A stretch of DNA of 64,000 nt, from IMG/VR virus record IMGVR_UViG_3300044644_001125, positions 263,257 through 327,256 of that record; one strand, given 5' to 3'. The notes beneath the pieces were generated by a model. That model had not been told where the DNA came from. It ran no database searches and saw only the letters and a list, made by a program, of their open reading frames with translations. The position numbers and the translations under genes were made by a program. Each line of letters begins with the position of its first letter. Within the stretch, counting starts at the first letter, position 1. Positions 19,901-30,562 of this stretch are shown piece after piece. This DNA comes from a virus.

Positions 19901-22900
19901 AACCAGTCGCAATAAATGTTTCAGTATTATACAGCGATTGATATAATCCAGTTTTTGAAATTCTATCAAACTTCATTGCTACATTAAATAGTCTGACCTT
20001 ACTATCACCAATTACTGCGATAGCCGAAGCACTTTTTGATCCGGGTGTATTACCACCAATCAATTCAACTGTTGGTGCTTCTTTATAGCCAATTCCAGCA
20101 TTTTCAATGATAATATTAGATACCACGCCATTTGATATGTAGGCTTTTGCAGTGGCACCTACACCAGTTCCTGTTATCACAACAGATGGTGGTTGATTGT
20201 AGTTTTCACCACCAGATGCTAAAATTATTTGTTTAACCGTAAACGTATTGTTATCAGTCCACCACTTCCATGGATATTGATTTAAAGTATACCAATCATA
20301 GATGGTTACCGGTTTATTGGAACCGCCGGTATATGCAACTGGTAAGTCAAAATCACCAATAGCAATAGACGATTCTTCAGTTGTATCATACTTACTAATA
20401 TACTCACGAATAGTTGATCGATAGGGTTTAACCTCTTCGATGTAACTTTGGAAACTTTGCAAACTATCGTTTTTATAATTCAATGGTTGTTCAAAAGGTC
20501 CAACATTATGAACTGCTGTTAAGAAACTGGTTTTAAAAGCCCAATCAACATATAACTGTTCCGCAAAAACTGCGCGAACACAAGTGAAGAATAGATTACC
20601 CCATTCAGTGGCATTATTACCAATGCAAATATCATGTTTTACTGCCCGTAAGATATTACGGAGTTCTAAACTAGAATCCATATCATAGCTAATAGAATCA
20701 AACGCAGCAGAACTATCATAACCAACTCCAGAGGTAACATCATCATACAATTTTGTAGATAATTGAATTGTTCCGTTTTCTCTACCAACCATAGTATAGA
20801 AATCAGAGAAAATACCGGCATCTACTGGAACTGCGATGCACTCGAAGGTTGCCCAACCACCAGATTCGAACTCTTTTATTCTAATCAGATCGCCAATTAC
20901 TGGATTAATTGTCTTAATTGATACGATTGCTGTGATTTCATTGGTTACTTTTGAAGAACTATTATAACCAGTTGCCCACCAATCAACGTATGACCAGTAT
21001 TTGGTAGTATCATATGCTTGCGCTGAACTTCTAACAAATTGTTTACTTACTGAATCCCACGCATATATACTCCAATAACCACTAATAGTAGAATCAGAAT
21101 TAACTAATACAGAATATGGTCTTACTGTCGCGGTTGCATTGCTGTATTTTTTACCACTACTAATAATATTAGCCTGGATTGCACTACCATTTTTATCAAT
21201 AATCAGTTGAACAACCGCACCAGTTCCATCACCAGATACGGTCACTAATGGTCCTTGATACCCAACCCCTTGATAATTATACGCAGGTATACTGATACTT
21301 TCATACACTGGTACGTTTGGTTTATAGCCGTATCCTTGTTTTACGATATTAACTGCTGTTACTTTACCATTAGTTAATTCCACACCCAACTCGGCTTGAG
21401 TTACTCGAGTAATACCAACATTTTGTAAATCCTGATAGGTATCGACTGTTGTATCGTAGTAGTTTAACTCAACGATCGGTGCTTGATCTACCAAATTAAG
21501 GTTACTAAAGTTCATGTTACCAGTAAACGGTTCAGTAGTTAAGATTGAATTTACATTAGTAATTACCATTTTAAGGGCAGGTAATCTATCAATAAACATA
21601 CTTTGGCGTGGTCTAAAACTAACACCATATTTCAATTTAGTTGGTAGTGTATTATCTGGTACTCTATTACCAACAACATCTCTACCAATTACACTATCAA
21701 TCCACTTTGCTTCTAATTCGTTAGATAATTCAAATGATTCGCTACCTTCAGACAATAACTGATATTCGTTATGAACTGGCACTTGATTATATGAATCTTT
21801 GAAATATTCAATATTAACCAATGCAGTTTCTGTTGTTAGTACCGAACCAAAGTTATAAGCTAACATTGCAGCAGGTGAACATAAACCAACAAACGCAATA
21901 CCAGTACCAATTGGGTTATCAATCGCATTTGCAACATCCAATGCTGATAAATTTCTACCAATCACAGCATCTGGTATTAATGCCGTGTTTTTAACCCAGT
22001 AGTAATACTGCGTTCCAGTGACTACACCAGTTACTGAATTATACAACTCTTTAACAACCATAACGGAATCATCTGAGTACAACGGCTGCCCAGAAATACC
22101 AGAAGCTAATCCTTCCGTTGTATCTGCCAATGATGCCCATTCTGAAGGTAATATTGTAGTTTTAACCCATTCATAAACATCGACCGTTGAACCAGTAACT
22201 TGAACATTCCAATGGCCTGTCCGATAAGTTAAATCATCTTGTTCAGCATACATCCATTTTGATTTAGAAATATCCCACCAAAGTGTCCCAACATTCTTAT
22301 CTGCCCATGCTTGTGATGGTTCTATGATTTGAGTTTCATCATTGGTACCAATAGAATAGACCGCTGGGTCATACATTGTTTTAAACGTGATTTCCTGTTC
22401 AGCAATATTCAATACTTTTAACTTTGAATTATCAACGTAATCAACATCTTGAATTTTCAAACTGTTAACATTGTCATATAATGAAATGCTTTTAACATTG
22501 CGAGTATCGACTACTTGTTGTTGAGATGCAATTATATCCCAAGCACCATTAGAATTGGTATTCGTGAACATACGCAAACATCCCACTAATGTGTCACTAG
22601 TCGGTAATGTGTAAGTTGGTGAACCAACAAATATTGATGAATCAGTGCATGCTAAACTTCCACCAAATGATTCATAAGGACGTAATGTAGGTTTTAATTC
22701 TGAAGTTAGTAGGTATTGGTCGCCTTTCTTTTCGAATACATAAACTGCACCGGCATATCCACGTTCACTATAGAATGTAGTTCTACCACCATCAAAAGTA
22801 GCATTGAATGAATCATAAGTTACATAGTCAGTATTTTTCGCACTAATTACTATTCTATTGTCACTAATAGCAACACTACTACCAAATTGTTCATTGGTGA

Positions 22901-25900
22901 TATATTCAAAACTTTCAATAGTTTGTGATAATACATACTGAGAATTAACCTTGGTATATACATACGCTTTACCTTGGTCGATAATTGAACTATCTGCATT
23001 TGGACTAGTTATAACTAGTGTTGAACCAGTTGGATTGATAGCAATCGCATGTCCAAATTTATCACCAGTAGCATCACCAACCATATCATCAAGTTTAACA
23101 ACCGAACTGTCATTCGATGCGTATATATAAACTGAGCCTTTTGGCTGATTTTCACCAACTGGATTTCCAACAACTAACGTAGATCCATCAGAAGTCATTA
23201 CTAACGATTTACCAAATTCGTCCATATCAGTGCTGTTTTCTGGTAATGTATAAGTGGCGTCACCAAATACCCATTCTGAATTTGTATATCTATAAGTGTA
23301 TACAATACCATGGTTATTTGTTAACGTGCTATCACCTGGGTGAACTGCTGCAGAAACAGCTAAAAGATAATCGGTATCCGATGTTTTACCAAGTGCAACC
23401 GCTGTTCCAAACTGAACAGTATTCTCTAAATCTGGACTAACAAATGAAGTTGAATATCTCCAGTTATTATCGTAATATTCATACACTGAAATAACACCTT
23501 GATTGGTTATATTACTCGGTGTACCAGTAGAATCTGATATGATATTTGATGCCTCCTTCCACTTTGTTTTATCAGCAGTGGTATCATTGATACTATCGCC
23601 GATAATTTCAACAATAGATTCCAACAATGCATTTGAAGTTTTTACAATAGCACCAATTGGATATATTGCAGTATTAGTATACGCACCTCGGTAATTACTA
23701 CGAATATGAGATGCACTAGGTGACCCAACAATCAAGAATTTATTGTCTGGTGATATCGCCATCGATTTACCGAATGAACCATCCAATGAGCTACTACCAG
23801 TACGAATCCCTGAAATTGGTTCAACTGATTGATACCAATCCAACCCAGTAGTTCCAACCGAATAAACTTCAATTCTATTAGAACCAGGAATACTGGTAAT
23901 AACTTGGTTTAATGTTTTTGCATACACCGTGGTTGTACCAACACCAATTGGATTATCACCATAAACTGTAGGACTAACTACTGAATATTGGTCTTTCTTT
24001 TGTGATACTTCCCACTTATCAGAATCATTCGCATCAACCCACAGTTTAGCACCGACTGGCAACGTAGCAGCATACAAATCATCAATATCAGAGTATGATT
24101 TATATCTAGCTTTCTTGAAGGTACAAGCATAAATTGGTTTGTTTTGGTTTAATGTTGGGATTGTAGATAGCAATGAACTATCAATAGAGACAGTATTCCA
24201 AGTCACACCAACTACTTTAAATATACCAGAAAACGCAGTGATTGTTCCTAGTGGTCTGACAGCAAATACATCACCAACTTCATAGGTATGTCTACTAGAA
24301 AGTTCAAAATCAATTGTACTGGTTTCTGTGATGTTTACTACGCGCAACGCAGTATCATTGAATCTAAAGACATTCCAAGAATAATCATCGAATGTTACCC
24401 AGATATTGGCATTGTCTTTAATTGCACGGATATCAAGATTTAGAATATCATCAATAGTTTTAACCATATATGAAACGTGTTTAGTGTTAACATACCCAGC
24501 AGTTCTCGATGGTTCTGTTTCATATGATAACTTATTAATACCAACTGTATTACTTGGAGTTAATGTGAAATCAGATGACTTGATTTGGTACGCAATACCA
24601 TCAGATACGGATGTATCAGTAACTAGTAATGGTTGTGGGTTAAGTTTTATTTTATTCTTCTCGATATAAAACTCAAATTCTTCGATTGCATCCACCCCAC
24701 CAAACTGGCCAACTCTAAATGCCCATTCTTCATTAAGAACAATACTAGAATCACCAGATCTGCTTAGTTTATCAAATACCTTGGTTACTGCATTAATTGT
24801 ACCTTTTTCACGAATAAATCCTTGATATAGCTGGAATTGAGTAACTGGATCTTCTGCTAAATCTTGCAAATAACCTCTAGGTTGATACCCAATGGCATGC
24901 CTTGCTAGAGTTCGTTGTGATTCACCAATACCTTCCGCAGTAGTATCGTAATATTCATCAAATTGGTTAATCTTATAATCAAAGTTAGAAACCAATTCCT
25001 TTGTTGGGTTTGTATCAAGTTTAGACCAAACTGCATTGTCAAATGATTCGGTGCTTGTATGTGATTTAATACAAGTCCAATTTGTTGAACGATAAGCAAC
25101 AATATCACCTAGTTTGTAATCTTTATATTGTTGCCAAACAACAATATTAACATTGTCGAATAAGAATCCTGGGCTTGTGTAATCACCATCCCAATCAACT
25201 GTTCTAAATCCCTGTGATTTGATTCTACCTTGTCTATAACCTGTAGTTTTATCATAGATAACATCGTTGAAAACCGTTCTATCAGAAAATACGGTTACAT
25301 GCTCTTTTAGAACACAGTACATATTAAGGTAATAAATCCCATCAGTTGTCGAATCTGGTGTGATGACAATATTTTGGAAAGTTCTAGTTACATTAAGTTG
25401 TTCAATCGGGAATACTTGACCATTACTTTTTAAGATTTCGTAATCATAAAATCCATCAGTTAAGCTATCAACAACACCACCATTCATATTAATTTCAATT
25501 CTACTTGAAATTGGACTTAATGAAATAAGAGATCCAGCTGCCCAATTATGCTTCGTCCAGAACATGAATTCTTTACAACTCGTTGTCCAGTTAATAGGCA
25601 CTCGGTTTTCAGCATCATATCCACTGAATACAAATCCGATAGATTTCAAGTAAACTTCATAACCCAACAAGAAATCAACTACTTCTTGAATAGATTCCAA
25701 GGTAGTTCCATATAGCATTTGTTTAATAGTAAACTTATTGAATGATTTACGATTTTTAGCTACAACTTCGCCGGTTATCGGCAAATTTGACAGCAACTTC
25801 CAGTAATCGTGCTCATCATTAAATGTCGTACTTGAATTGGTTTTTAATGCTCTGTAAAAATGCTGTTCATATCTTACGATTTGACCATTCGCATACGTTA

Positions 25901-28900
25901 CATTTGGTTCCCAATCAGTATAGGCCGCACTAACACCACCAACAGAAATGACTTGGTCGGTATTCTGTGGAGTAATAGTCAAATATGGATCTTTACTAGA
26001 AGCCAGAGCTTCGTAATAATTAAAGAATTGATTATTTGAGTTATATCCACTAATTACCCAACCAGTATCTGATTTAGTTATCATCACACCACTATACGTT
26101 ATAGTACGAATGGGTGAACTAACATTGAATATAATGTCATAGTTTTCAGGTGGAACAAATACTGTACTACCGAGTGTACTTGTTTTACTATCAAGTATAT
26201 ACTTTTGTTGGTCTGTTACTACGAAACCAGATAGTCGGGTAGATAACTTCACATCTAAGTTCTTGATTTTTTTCTCAACCAATACTGGGTCGGTACCTTT
26301 GGATTTAGCATGGTCAACCAAATAGGTAATCAAACCAGTGGATTGCACTGTGTTAGTTGGGATAACCAAGTCTGATAAGGTAACAAATACACCACTTGTA
26401 GTGTGTACTGTTTGTCCAACCAAATTGGTTTTTGTTCTTGACGAATCAAATCTATCTGAAATATATTCAAATGGTTTCATCAAACACATAGCAATACTAA
26501 CCGTAAACGCCCAGTCTGAACTAGAACGCCAAGCATATTCTACCGGTGATACATCACCAAATACAAAACTACCTTGTGTTGCATATATGTCATAATTATG
26601 AGCTAATCTTGACATCAATGGACTTAGCAATGCACCATGTTCATCAACTGGTAAATGATCTAATAAGGTACTACGCTTATATCTAGCATATTCACCTGCT
26701 CTTTCACCTTGACGGATAATACCGTCACGTAAATCTTCCCATAGAATCAAGTTATTGCTTGTATATGGTGCTGGACCATATTCGGATTCCCACCACAACG
26801 GCTGTTGTGAAAAACCAAGCATCTCCCATGGGCATCTATGTGGTCGATCTGTGTCATAAAACCAATTATAAATTCCACGCCAGTACCCAGGCAATCCCTG
26901 CGTACTAGTAGGATCTGTCATATTACTATAATTATAAGTGAACGTATTCGATGAATCATACCAATCATTATTAGTATAAGTCATCTGATATTGTGTAGAC
27001 CACTTATAGAATTCGGTTTTAATTACAGAATCTATCTCGTCTTTTGAATACAAGCCAGTGTCGTAATAACCACCCATGATTGAATCCAAATCAAATATAT
27101 CTGAATTATATTCTTGTTTGATATTGTTATAGATTCTTAATTCCAATTCTAATAACAAATCATCACGATAGTCTTCATACGCTGCAGTTATACTACCATC
27201 ATGCCCCTGAATAACCATCCGAGGTGTGACATAAGTATCATCCAAGAATTTCATTGGTGTGAATTTCTTAAATAATCCCATTGATGTTGGTGTTGCTGGT
27301 ATATAGTTAACTGACGTTGACAAGTATTCACGAATTTCGACAATATCACCTTCGAATAATTCAGTTAACAATGTAACATAACCGAATACATCATTAAACA
27401 TGTAGTCGGTTGTATTCAGCAAGTGTGTTGGCTTTAACAACCCATCGGCTACTCGATACACGTATACATAAACCGCTGAAGTACTTATTTCTGTCAAATT
27501 GATTTTTTTCGACAATGCAAATGTTTTAATTCCAGTATCTTCAACTGTATATCTTATTGGCGTATAAGCACCACTACCGAGCATGTCAGAATTTGCAAAT
27601 GGGCTTTCTGCTGTTTTGGTAGATGTCATCAACGTTATCAATTCATCAACTGCATCAACGTTATTCATACCAGCATATTGCGATGCCTGTTCAATGAAGT
27701 TATTCTTAAATTCAGTATACATCTTTTTAGCATACTGTATGGATTTTATAACGTTGTGAGTTTTATCACATAATACAGTAACTGCCAATGGTGCAAGCCC
27801 AGCATGTTTCAAAAATCTCGATGCATACTGTTGGTAATTAGTCAAGTCACGAAGATTAGACACACCTGGAGTTATCCCAGAAAAATCCGAAAAGAACTCA
27901 ACTGCTGATGATATATGGTCATCCGCTTGTCCAAGCGTAAATGTCGTCATTTCTTGATTTAACGGGTTCTTTTCCAACCCAACTGGCATTTGATAATACC
28001 CAGTATTTGGATCGATATTAGCAATTATCTTAATAGATACGATATCATTAACCGCTAAGTTTTTTGGAAACGTAAACTGATCACCTTCTCTGAAATACGT
28101 TCCAGTATAAGGTTTTCCATTTATGTACAATCTAACAATTAGGTCTGATAACGGTATGTTTGAAAAATCAATGGTAGTAAAGGTTACTACTGTCGTAGCC
28201 TCTGTGATTTTTTGACTATCGATGATAGGTTGGATGTACTTGTTATCAGTTTTAATCCAGCCATTATCGAATTCTAAGCCAATATTAGTTAGTTTGTAAT
28301 ACCCGGATTCTATCTTTTTTGTTGTAGTTACTTTGTTTATCGCATAAGTAAACGTGTCAATACCAAAGTTCCAATTGAACTGGATATCTCCAATGTTACC
28401 GATGTTTAGGTAACTTAAACTGAATCCAAGCTGAGTATCTGTTCTACCATTACCAACTTTATAACTAAGAATTTTAGAACCAGCAAATGTACTACCTGGA
28501 TAATATTCAGTATTTGAAAAACTAATTTCATTATCGTCGTATACATCAAATAAAGGTGCTTGGTTAACTGCAGTTTTTTGTTGACTTAATACCCATTTAA
28601 CACCATCAAAATGGAACATTTCACCACCAAAGTTTTTACCATGTTTGATAAGAACGCATTGGTCAATGTATGGTAATGAATCATCCACCTCTATCAAATG
28701 AATTTGTGGAACTATAGTTGTGGTGGTATCAGTTATTGATTGCGTATTATGGTTGAAGTTCATTAACTGAACTTCGTAAATCTTATTATTGACTAAGTTA
28801 TCAGTATCTGCGGTTACTAATATTCTAGCACCGTGAAATAAGGTTTCATTATCAATTTGGTACCCAGAACTACCTTCAATTGTAGAAAAAACATCAGTGG

Positions 28901-30551
28901 TTAGGGTATCAACAAAATCAACTGGTCTTTTTGCAATCGCACCATAATTGAATAGTCTTAAATTTGACGAGAACTCGATGATAGGACGTTTTGCTCTATT
29001 AGTTTCTGGTGCAGAGTATTCTTGCCCACGAATAGCACATGAGTACTCAAGAACAGAACGATGGAACCATCGATTGTATCGACTCCATGAATTAGAATCA
29101 ATACTAGAATGTGATATCGTAATATAATCTTGGTCAGTTGGATAAGCACTAGCCTCATCAAATGGCTGTGTGTCGAATCCTTCGTTGTCAAAAAGAACAT
29201 CAGGAACATCTTTAGAAATTCTAGGTGTTACCAAATCGGCAAATGGCATCAATGTTATAGACGAACCAACACCACTAACCAACCAAGTACCACTAGCATA
29301 TGTCGATGGAGTTACTGAACCCCTGAATTCAACAACTAAACCATTGGTGAATACAATACCATTGCTACTTGTGTAGTTTTTTAATCCAACGATTTCAGCA
29401 TTAACATCAATTTCAGTATTAATCTTAATATCGGCAATGATGAATCTACCCAATTTATTTGGATCTAATGGGCTTTGATAATATAAGGAATCAGGTGCAT
29501 CATAAGGAACTTGGAATGTAACAGTTGCATTACTTGTACCATTATTCATCACACCTGTGTTATATTCCAACGAAGGTGCTTTAACAACATACCCAATGAA
29601 TCTCCATTCAGCCGAACCAGTCACAGGTAGGGATATTACATCGCTTGGTATGTTAGCAATTGCTTCCCATAATCCATTTGAATATACAACAGTCGAACCA
29701 ATCTTATATTCAGTTCCGGTGATATATTCATTAAATGCAGTTTGATATATGAATCTAACGAATTCCCAATCAGTAATTAAATTAGGAACTGTTCTGGTTG
29801 CACTTGCAACAATTCGAGTTTTTGCACGAATTAACTGGTTTTCATAAACCGCAAGTTGACCTTGGGTATATGCAAGTACTGGATTGTAAGAAATTGAACC
29901 GGTATCATACTGCGTTCTAATGATAAAACTATCATTAGGTGTATTAACATTAAACTTGTAAGTTTGACCACGATATAGGGTCAATGTTGGATTGTTAACT
30001 ACATTAGCTACATTCGTGACTTGTGTGAACACAAAAGAATTAGCAGCAACTGTTACATTGTACTCACTAATTACCTTTGCACTATGCCCAATTACTGGAA
30101 CTGAAAGAGGACCATCTGGTTCCCAGAAGTATTCACGATAATTGATAAATTTATCCCAACTAATTGGTGGATTCCACGAATAATGTTGTTGTGATGTGAT
30201 ATGGTCATCTCTATCATTAGTATTACCAAAGAATTTAAGTTGGTTCTTTAAATCAATGTAATCATAAAAGTTTTCGATTTTATCGCCATCTGTAAACACC
30301 ACACCAGGTTCTAACTGATATCTACTACGAAGCGTGTTATCAGAATCCAGATAGGTATCAGAACCACTGTATGTTTTTCCGTATCTTCGACCGACATAAC
30401 CAACTGTCTTTTGTAAAAGACCAGGTTGAATTAATGGATCGACAGCGGCCGCCATGAATTTGTTGTTTGTTTCCGTTTTAAAAACGCCTGGCAATAAGTC
30501 AACAGTTTTTCTTATTGGTAATTGGCTTTCTGGGTAAAATTGTTCAGTCAT
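16962..30551 (-). CDS. giant 4,529-residue virion structural protein with beta-propeller insert
   Basis: One open frame of 13.6 kb, the largest gene in the window. The N-terminus (LPIRKTVDLLPGVFKT, VGYVGRRYGKTYSG, LRSRYQLEPGVVF) is of a type I recall from very long structural proteins in T4-like aquatic phages. Residues about 2240-2665 hold a run of FG-GAP/integrin-type propeller blades (FGKSMAISPDNKFLIVGSP, FGTAVALG, FGKSLVMTSDGSTLVVGNP, FGHAIAINPTGSTLVITSP, FGSSVAIS, FGGSLACTDSSIFVGSP). Other stretches are beta-rich modules with small carbohydrate-binding-like repeats. It lies directly after gp6, where T4 has gp7, so a baseplate-wedge or fibre-network role is plausible but unproven. No frameshift or internal stop is present. 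Confidence 0.75.
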   Translation of the reverse strand: MTEQFYPESQLPIRKTVDLLPGVFKTETNNKFMAAAVDPLIQPGLLQKTVGYVGRRYGKTYSGSDTYLDSDNTLRSRYQLEPGVVFTDGDKIENFYDYIDLKNQLKFFGNTNDRDDHITSQQHYSWNPPISWDKFINYREYFWEPDGPLSVPVIGHSAKVISEYNVTVAANSFVFTQVTNVANVVNNPTLTLYRGQTYKFNVNTPNDSFIIRTQYDTGSISYNPVLAYTQGQLAVYENQLIRAKTRIVASATRTVPNLITDWEFVRFIYQTAFNEYITGTEYKIGSTVVYSNGLWEAIANIPSDVISLPVTGSAEWRFIGYVVKAPSLEYNTGVMNNGTSNATVTFQVPYDAPDSLYYQSPLDPNKLGRFIIADIKINTEIDVNAEIVGLKNYTSSNGIVFTNGLVVEFRGSVTPSTYASGTWLVSGVGSSITLMPFADLVTPRISKDVPDVLFDNEGFDTQPFDEASAYPTDQDYITISHSSIDSNSWSRYNRWFHRSVLEYSCAIRGQEYSAPETNRAKRPIIEFSSNLRLFNYGAIAKRPVDFVDTLTTDVFSTIEGSSGYQIDNETLFHGARILVTADTDNLVNNKIYEVQLMNFNHNTQSITDTTTTIVPQIHLIEVDDSLPYIDQCVLIKHGKNFGGEMFHFDGVKWVLSQQKTAVNQAPLFDVYDDNEISFSNTEYYPGSTFAGSKILSYKVGNGRTDTQLGFSLSYLNIGNIGDIQFNWNFGIDTFTYAINKVTTTKKIESGYYKLTNIGLEFDNGWIKTDNKYIQPIIDSQKITEATTVVTFTTIDFSNIPLSDLIVRLYINGKPYTGTYFREGDQFTFPKNLAVNDIVSIKIIANIDPNTGYYQMPVGLEKNPLNQEMTTFTLGQADDHISSAVEFFSDFSGITPGVSNLRDLTNYQQYASRFLKHAGLAPLAVTVLCDKTHNVIKSIQYAKKMYTEFKNNFIEQASQYAGMNNVDAVDELITLMTSTKTAESPFANSDMLGSGAYTPIRYTVEDTGIKTFALSKKINLTEISTSAVYVYVYRVADGLLKPTHLLNTTDYMFNDVFGYVTLLTELFEGDIVEIREYLSTSVNYIPATPTSMGLFKKFTPMKFLDDTYVTPRMVIQGHDGSITAAYEDYRDDLLLELELRIYNNIKQEYNSDIFDLDSIMGGYYDTGLYSKDEIDSVIKTEFYKWSTQYQMTYTNNDWYDSSNTFTYNYSNMTDPTSTQGLPGYWRGIYNWFYDTDRPHRCPWEMLGFSQQPLWWESEYGPAPYTSNNLILWEDLRDGIIRQGERAGEYARYKRSTLLDHLPVDEHGALLSPLMSRLAHNYDIYATQGSFVFGDVSPVEYAWRSSSDWAFTVSIAMCLMKPFEYISDRFDSSRTKTNLVGQTVHTTSGVFVTLSDLVIPTNTVQSTGLITYLVDHAKSKGTDPVLVEKKIKNLDVKLSTRLSGFVVTDQQKYILDSKTSTLGSTVFVPPENYDIIFNVSSPIRTITYSGVMITKSDTGWVISGYNSNNQFFNYYEALASSKDPYLTITPQNTDQVISVGGVSAAYTDWEPNVTYANGQIVRYEQHFYRALKTNSSTTFNDEHDYWKLLSNLPITGEVVAKNRKSFNKFTIKQMLYGTTLESIQEVVDFLLGYEVYLKSIGFVFSGYDAENRVPINWTTSCKEFMFWTKHNWAAGSLISLSPISSRIEINMNGGVVDSLTDGFYDYEILKSNGQVFPIEQLNVTRTFQNIVITPDSTTDGIYYLNMYCVLKEHVTVFSDRTVFNDVIYDKTTGYRQGRIKSQGFRTVDWDGDYTSPGFLFDNVNIVVWQQYKDYKLGDIVAYRSTNWTCIKSHTSTESFDNAVWSKLDTNPTKELVSNFDYKINQFDEYYDTTAEGIGESQRTLARHAIGYQPRGYLQDLAEDPVTQFQLYQGFIREKGTINAVTKVFDKLSRSGDSSIVLNEEWAFRVGQFGGVDAIEEFEFYIEKNKIKLNPQPLLVTDTSVSDGIAYQIKSSDFTLTPSNTVGINKLSYETEPSRTAGYVNTKHVSYMVKTIDDILNLDIRAIKDNANIWVTFDDYSWNVFRFNDTALRVVNITETSTIDFELSSRHTYEVGDVFAVRPLGTITAFSGIFKVVGVTWNTVSIDSSLLSTIPTLNQNKPIYACTFKKARYKSYSDIDDLYAATLPVGAKLWVDANDSDKWEVSQKKDQYSVVSPTVYGDNPIGVGTTTVYAKTLNQVITSIPGSNRIEVYSVGTTGLDWYQSVEPISGIRTGSSSLDGSFGKSMAISPDNKFLIVGSPSASHIRSNYRGAYTNTAIYPIGAIVKTSNALLESIVEIIGDSINDTTADKTKWKEASNIISDSTGTPSNITNQGVISVYEYYDNNWRYSTSFVSPDLENTVQFGTAVALGKTSDTDYLLAVSAAVHPGDSTLTNNHGIVYTYRYTNSEWVFGDATYTLPENSTDMDEFGKSLVMTSDGSTLVVGNPVGENQPKGSVYIYASNDSSVVKLDDMVGDATGDKFGHAIAINPTGSTLVITSPNADSSIIDQGKAYVYTKVNSQYVLSQTIESFEYITNEQFGSSVAISDNRIVISAKNTDYVTYDSFNATFDGGRTTFYSERGYAGAVYVFEKKGDQYLLTSELKPTLRPYESFGGSLACTDSSIFVGSPTYTLPTSDTLVGCLRMFTNTNSNGAWDIIASQQQVVDTRNVKSISLYDNVNSLKIQDVDYVDNSKLKVLNIAEQEITFKTMYDPAVYSIGTNDETQIIEPSQAWADKNVGTLWWDISKSKWMYAEQDDLTYRTGHWNVQVTGSTVDVYEWVKTTILPSEWASLADTTEGLASGISGQPLYSDDSVMVVKELYNSVTGVVTGTQYYYWVKNTALIPDAVIGRNLSALDVANAIDNPIGTGIAFVGLCSPAAMLAYNFGSVLTTETALVNIEYFKDSYNQVPVHNEYQLLSEGSESFELSNELEAKWIDSVIGRDVVGNRVPDNTLPTKLKYGVSFRPRQSMFIDRLPALKMVITNVNSILTTEPFTGNMNFSNLNLVDQAPIVELNYYDTTVDTYQDLQNVGITRVTQAELGVELTNGKVTAVNIVKQGYGYKPNVPVYESISIPAYNYQGVGYQGPLVTVSGDGTGAVVQLIIDKNGSAIQANIISSGKKYSNATATVRPYSVLVNSDSTISGYWSIYAWDSVSKQFVRSSAQAYDTTKYWSYVDWWATGYNSSSKVTNEITAIVSIKTINPVIGDLIRIKEFESGGWATFECIAVPVDAGIFSDFYTMVGRENGTIQLSTKLYDDVTSGVGYDSSAAFDSISYDMDSSLELRNILRAVKHDICIGNNATEWGNLFFTCVRAVFAEQLYVDWAFKTSFLTAVHNVGPFEQPLNYKNDSLQSFQSYIEEVKPYRSTIREYISKYDTTEESSIAIGDFDLPVAYTGGSNKPVTIYDWYTLNQYPWKWWTDNNTFTVKQIILASGGENYNQPPSVVITGTGVGATAKAYISNGVVSNIIIENAGIGYKEAPTVELIGGNTPGSKSASAIAVIGDSKVRLFNVAMKFDRISKTGLYQSLYNTETFIATGYTSVFNLMYAPLNEKNRITVYINDKLILSSEYTVELVIPAGNANIATSGMIIFNNNPIVGDVIVVNYEKHDSLLDSVNRISKYYQPMSGMKGNQLSQLITGVDFGGVQVQGTTFDVTGGWDSQPWFTDNWDSVEQSSDYYYVCDGIANPVIATTVTLPFVPVAGQHINIYVKRESWKSVKQYGLKSTAYTLYDGSMPSVIRLDDIAYTSQWDSTSTINPYAQMPTFIGDGVSATIDIGSYFDTIQGDTLIFRPEESDGSLVINDPNIVDTNMSGGSLERLNNAYTTATGLKAEEIIIEGGKFISPENVSATEENVPGQVLDSLSIKVFDTKSTGSTPLHSTVFISDGITTTYSIGLPIIEFSSVIVTVNKVKKSIDTHYTINLTNNTVKFVLPVTAGAIIEITAIGVGGVAILDSKSFVADGKSAKFATNAKFKDTTSVYVTVNGISTDASFGSTTGKKITGKTEVTVNPMPTVSDDVKVVCFGANANVDFDTSIARINEQTFIYTDNPEFTLSMFAVEPTNHQYTPMIVNVNGSALTGVDTTYGVYTGSTAQFKIELGSGYATPSNIKVYVNGVLKSFLVDYVFNEEMTLVTIDSLVINDVVLIENNSNAEYSINGNTLIISSELTTNDVVNVVWFTQYQTMQLLTDEHVGGKASYALAMKPIDSSYVWVYVNGVKLTPIRDYYLSDDKTKVYLLDTTSESDMVKVVLFGSKLCSTKSYEISKDMLNVFRYNRYSIGTIQLAKDLNYYDTEILVTDASLLSIPVAARNQPGTVLINGERIEYLMLTDNTLSQLRRGSMGTAIAELYTAGTDVADVSIQERIPYNETEMKESFMIDGSTRSVGPLSYIPVKSVRTNWAAGNIPTGYGPCDQVEVFVGGRRLRKNPMHVFNESLGSTSPRADELLDAEFSVDGTSNYIRLTDSVLDSIPVNASVNVVVYRKVGKVWYEQTATAASAGITLLENNTPMAKFISQKTTAMIG

Positions 30552-30562
30552 TAGTCACACTT

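Noticed and set aside
16962-30551. Assembly artefact joining several genes into one giant ORF
   Set aside because: The frame is open for 13.6 kb without internal stops, and composition and codon use look uniform; the N-terminal type is one I recall from very long structural proteins in T4-like aquatic phages.
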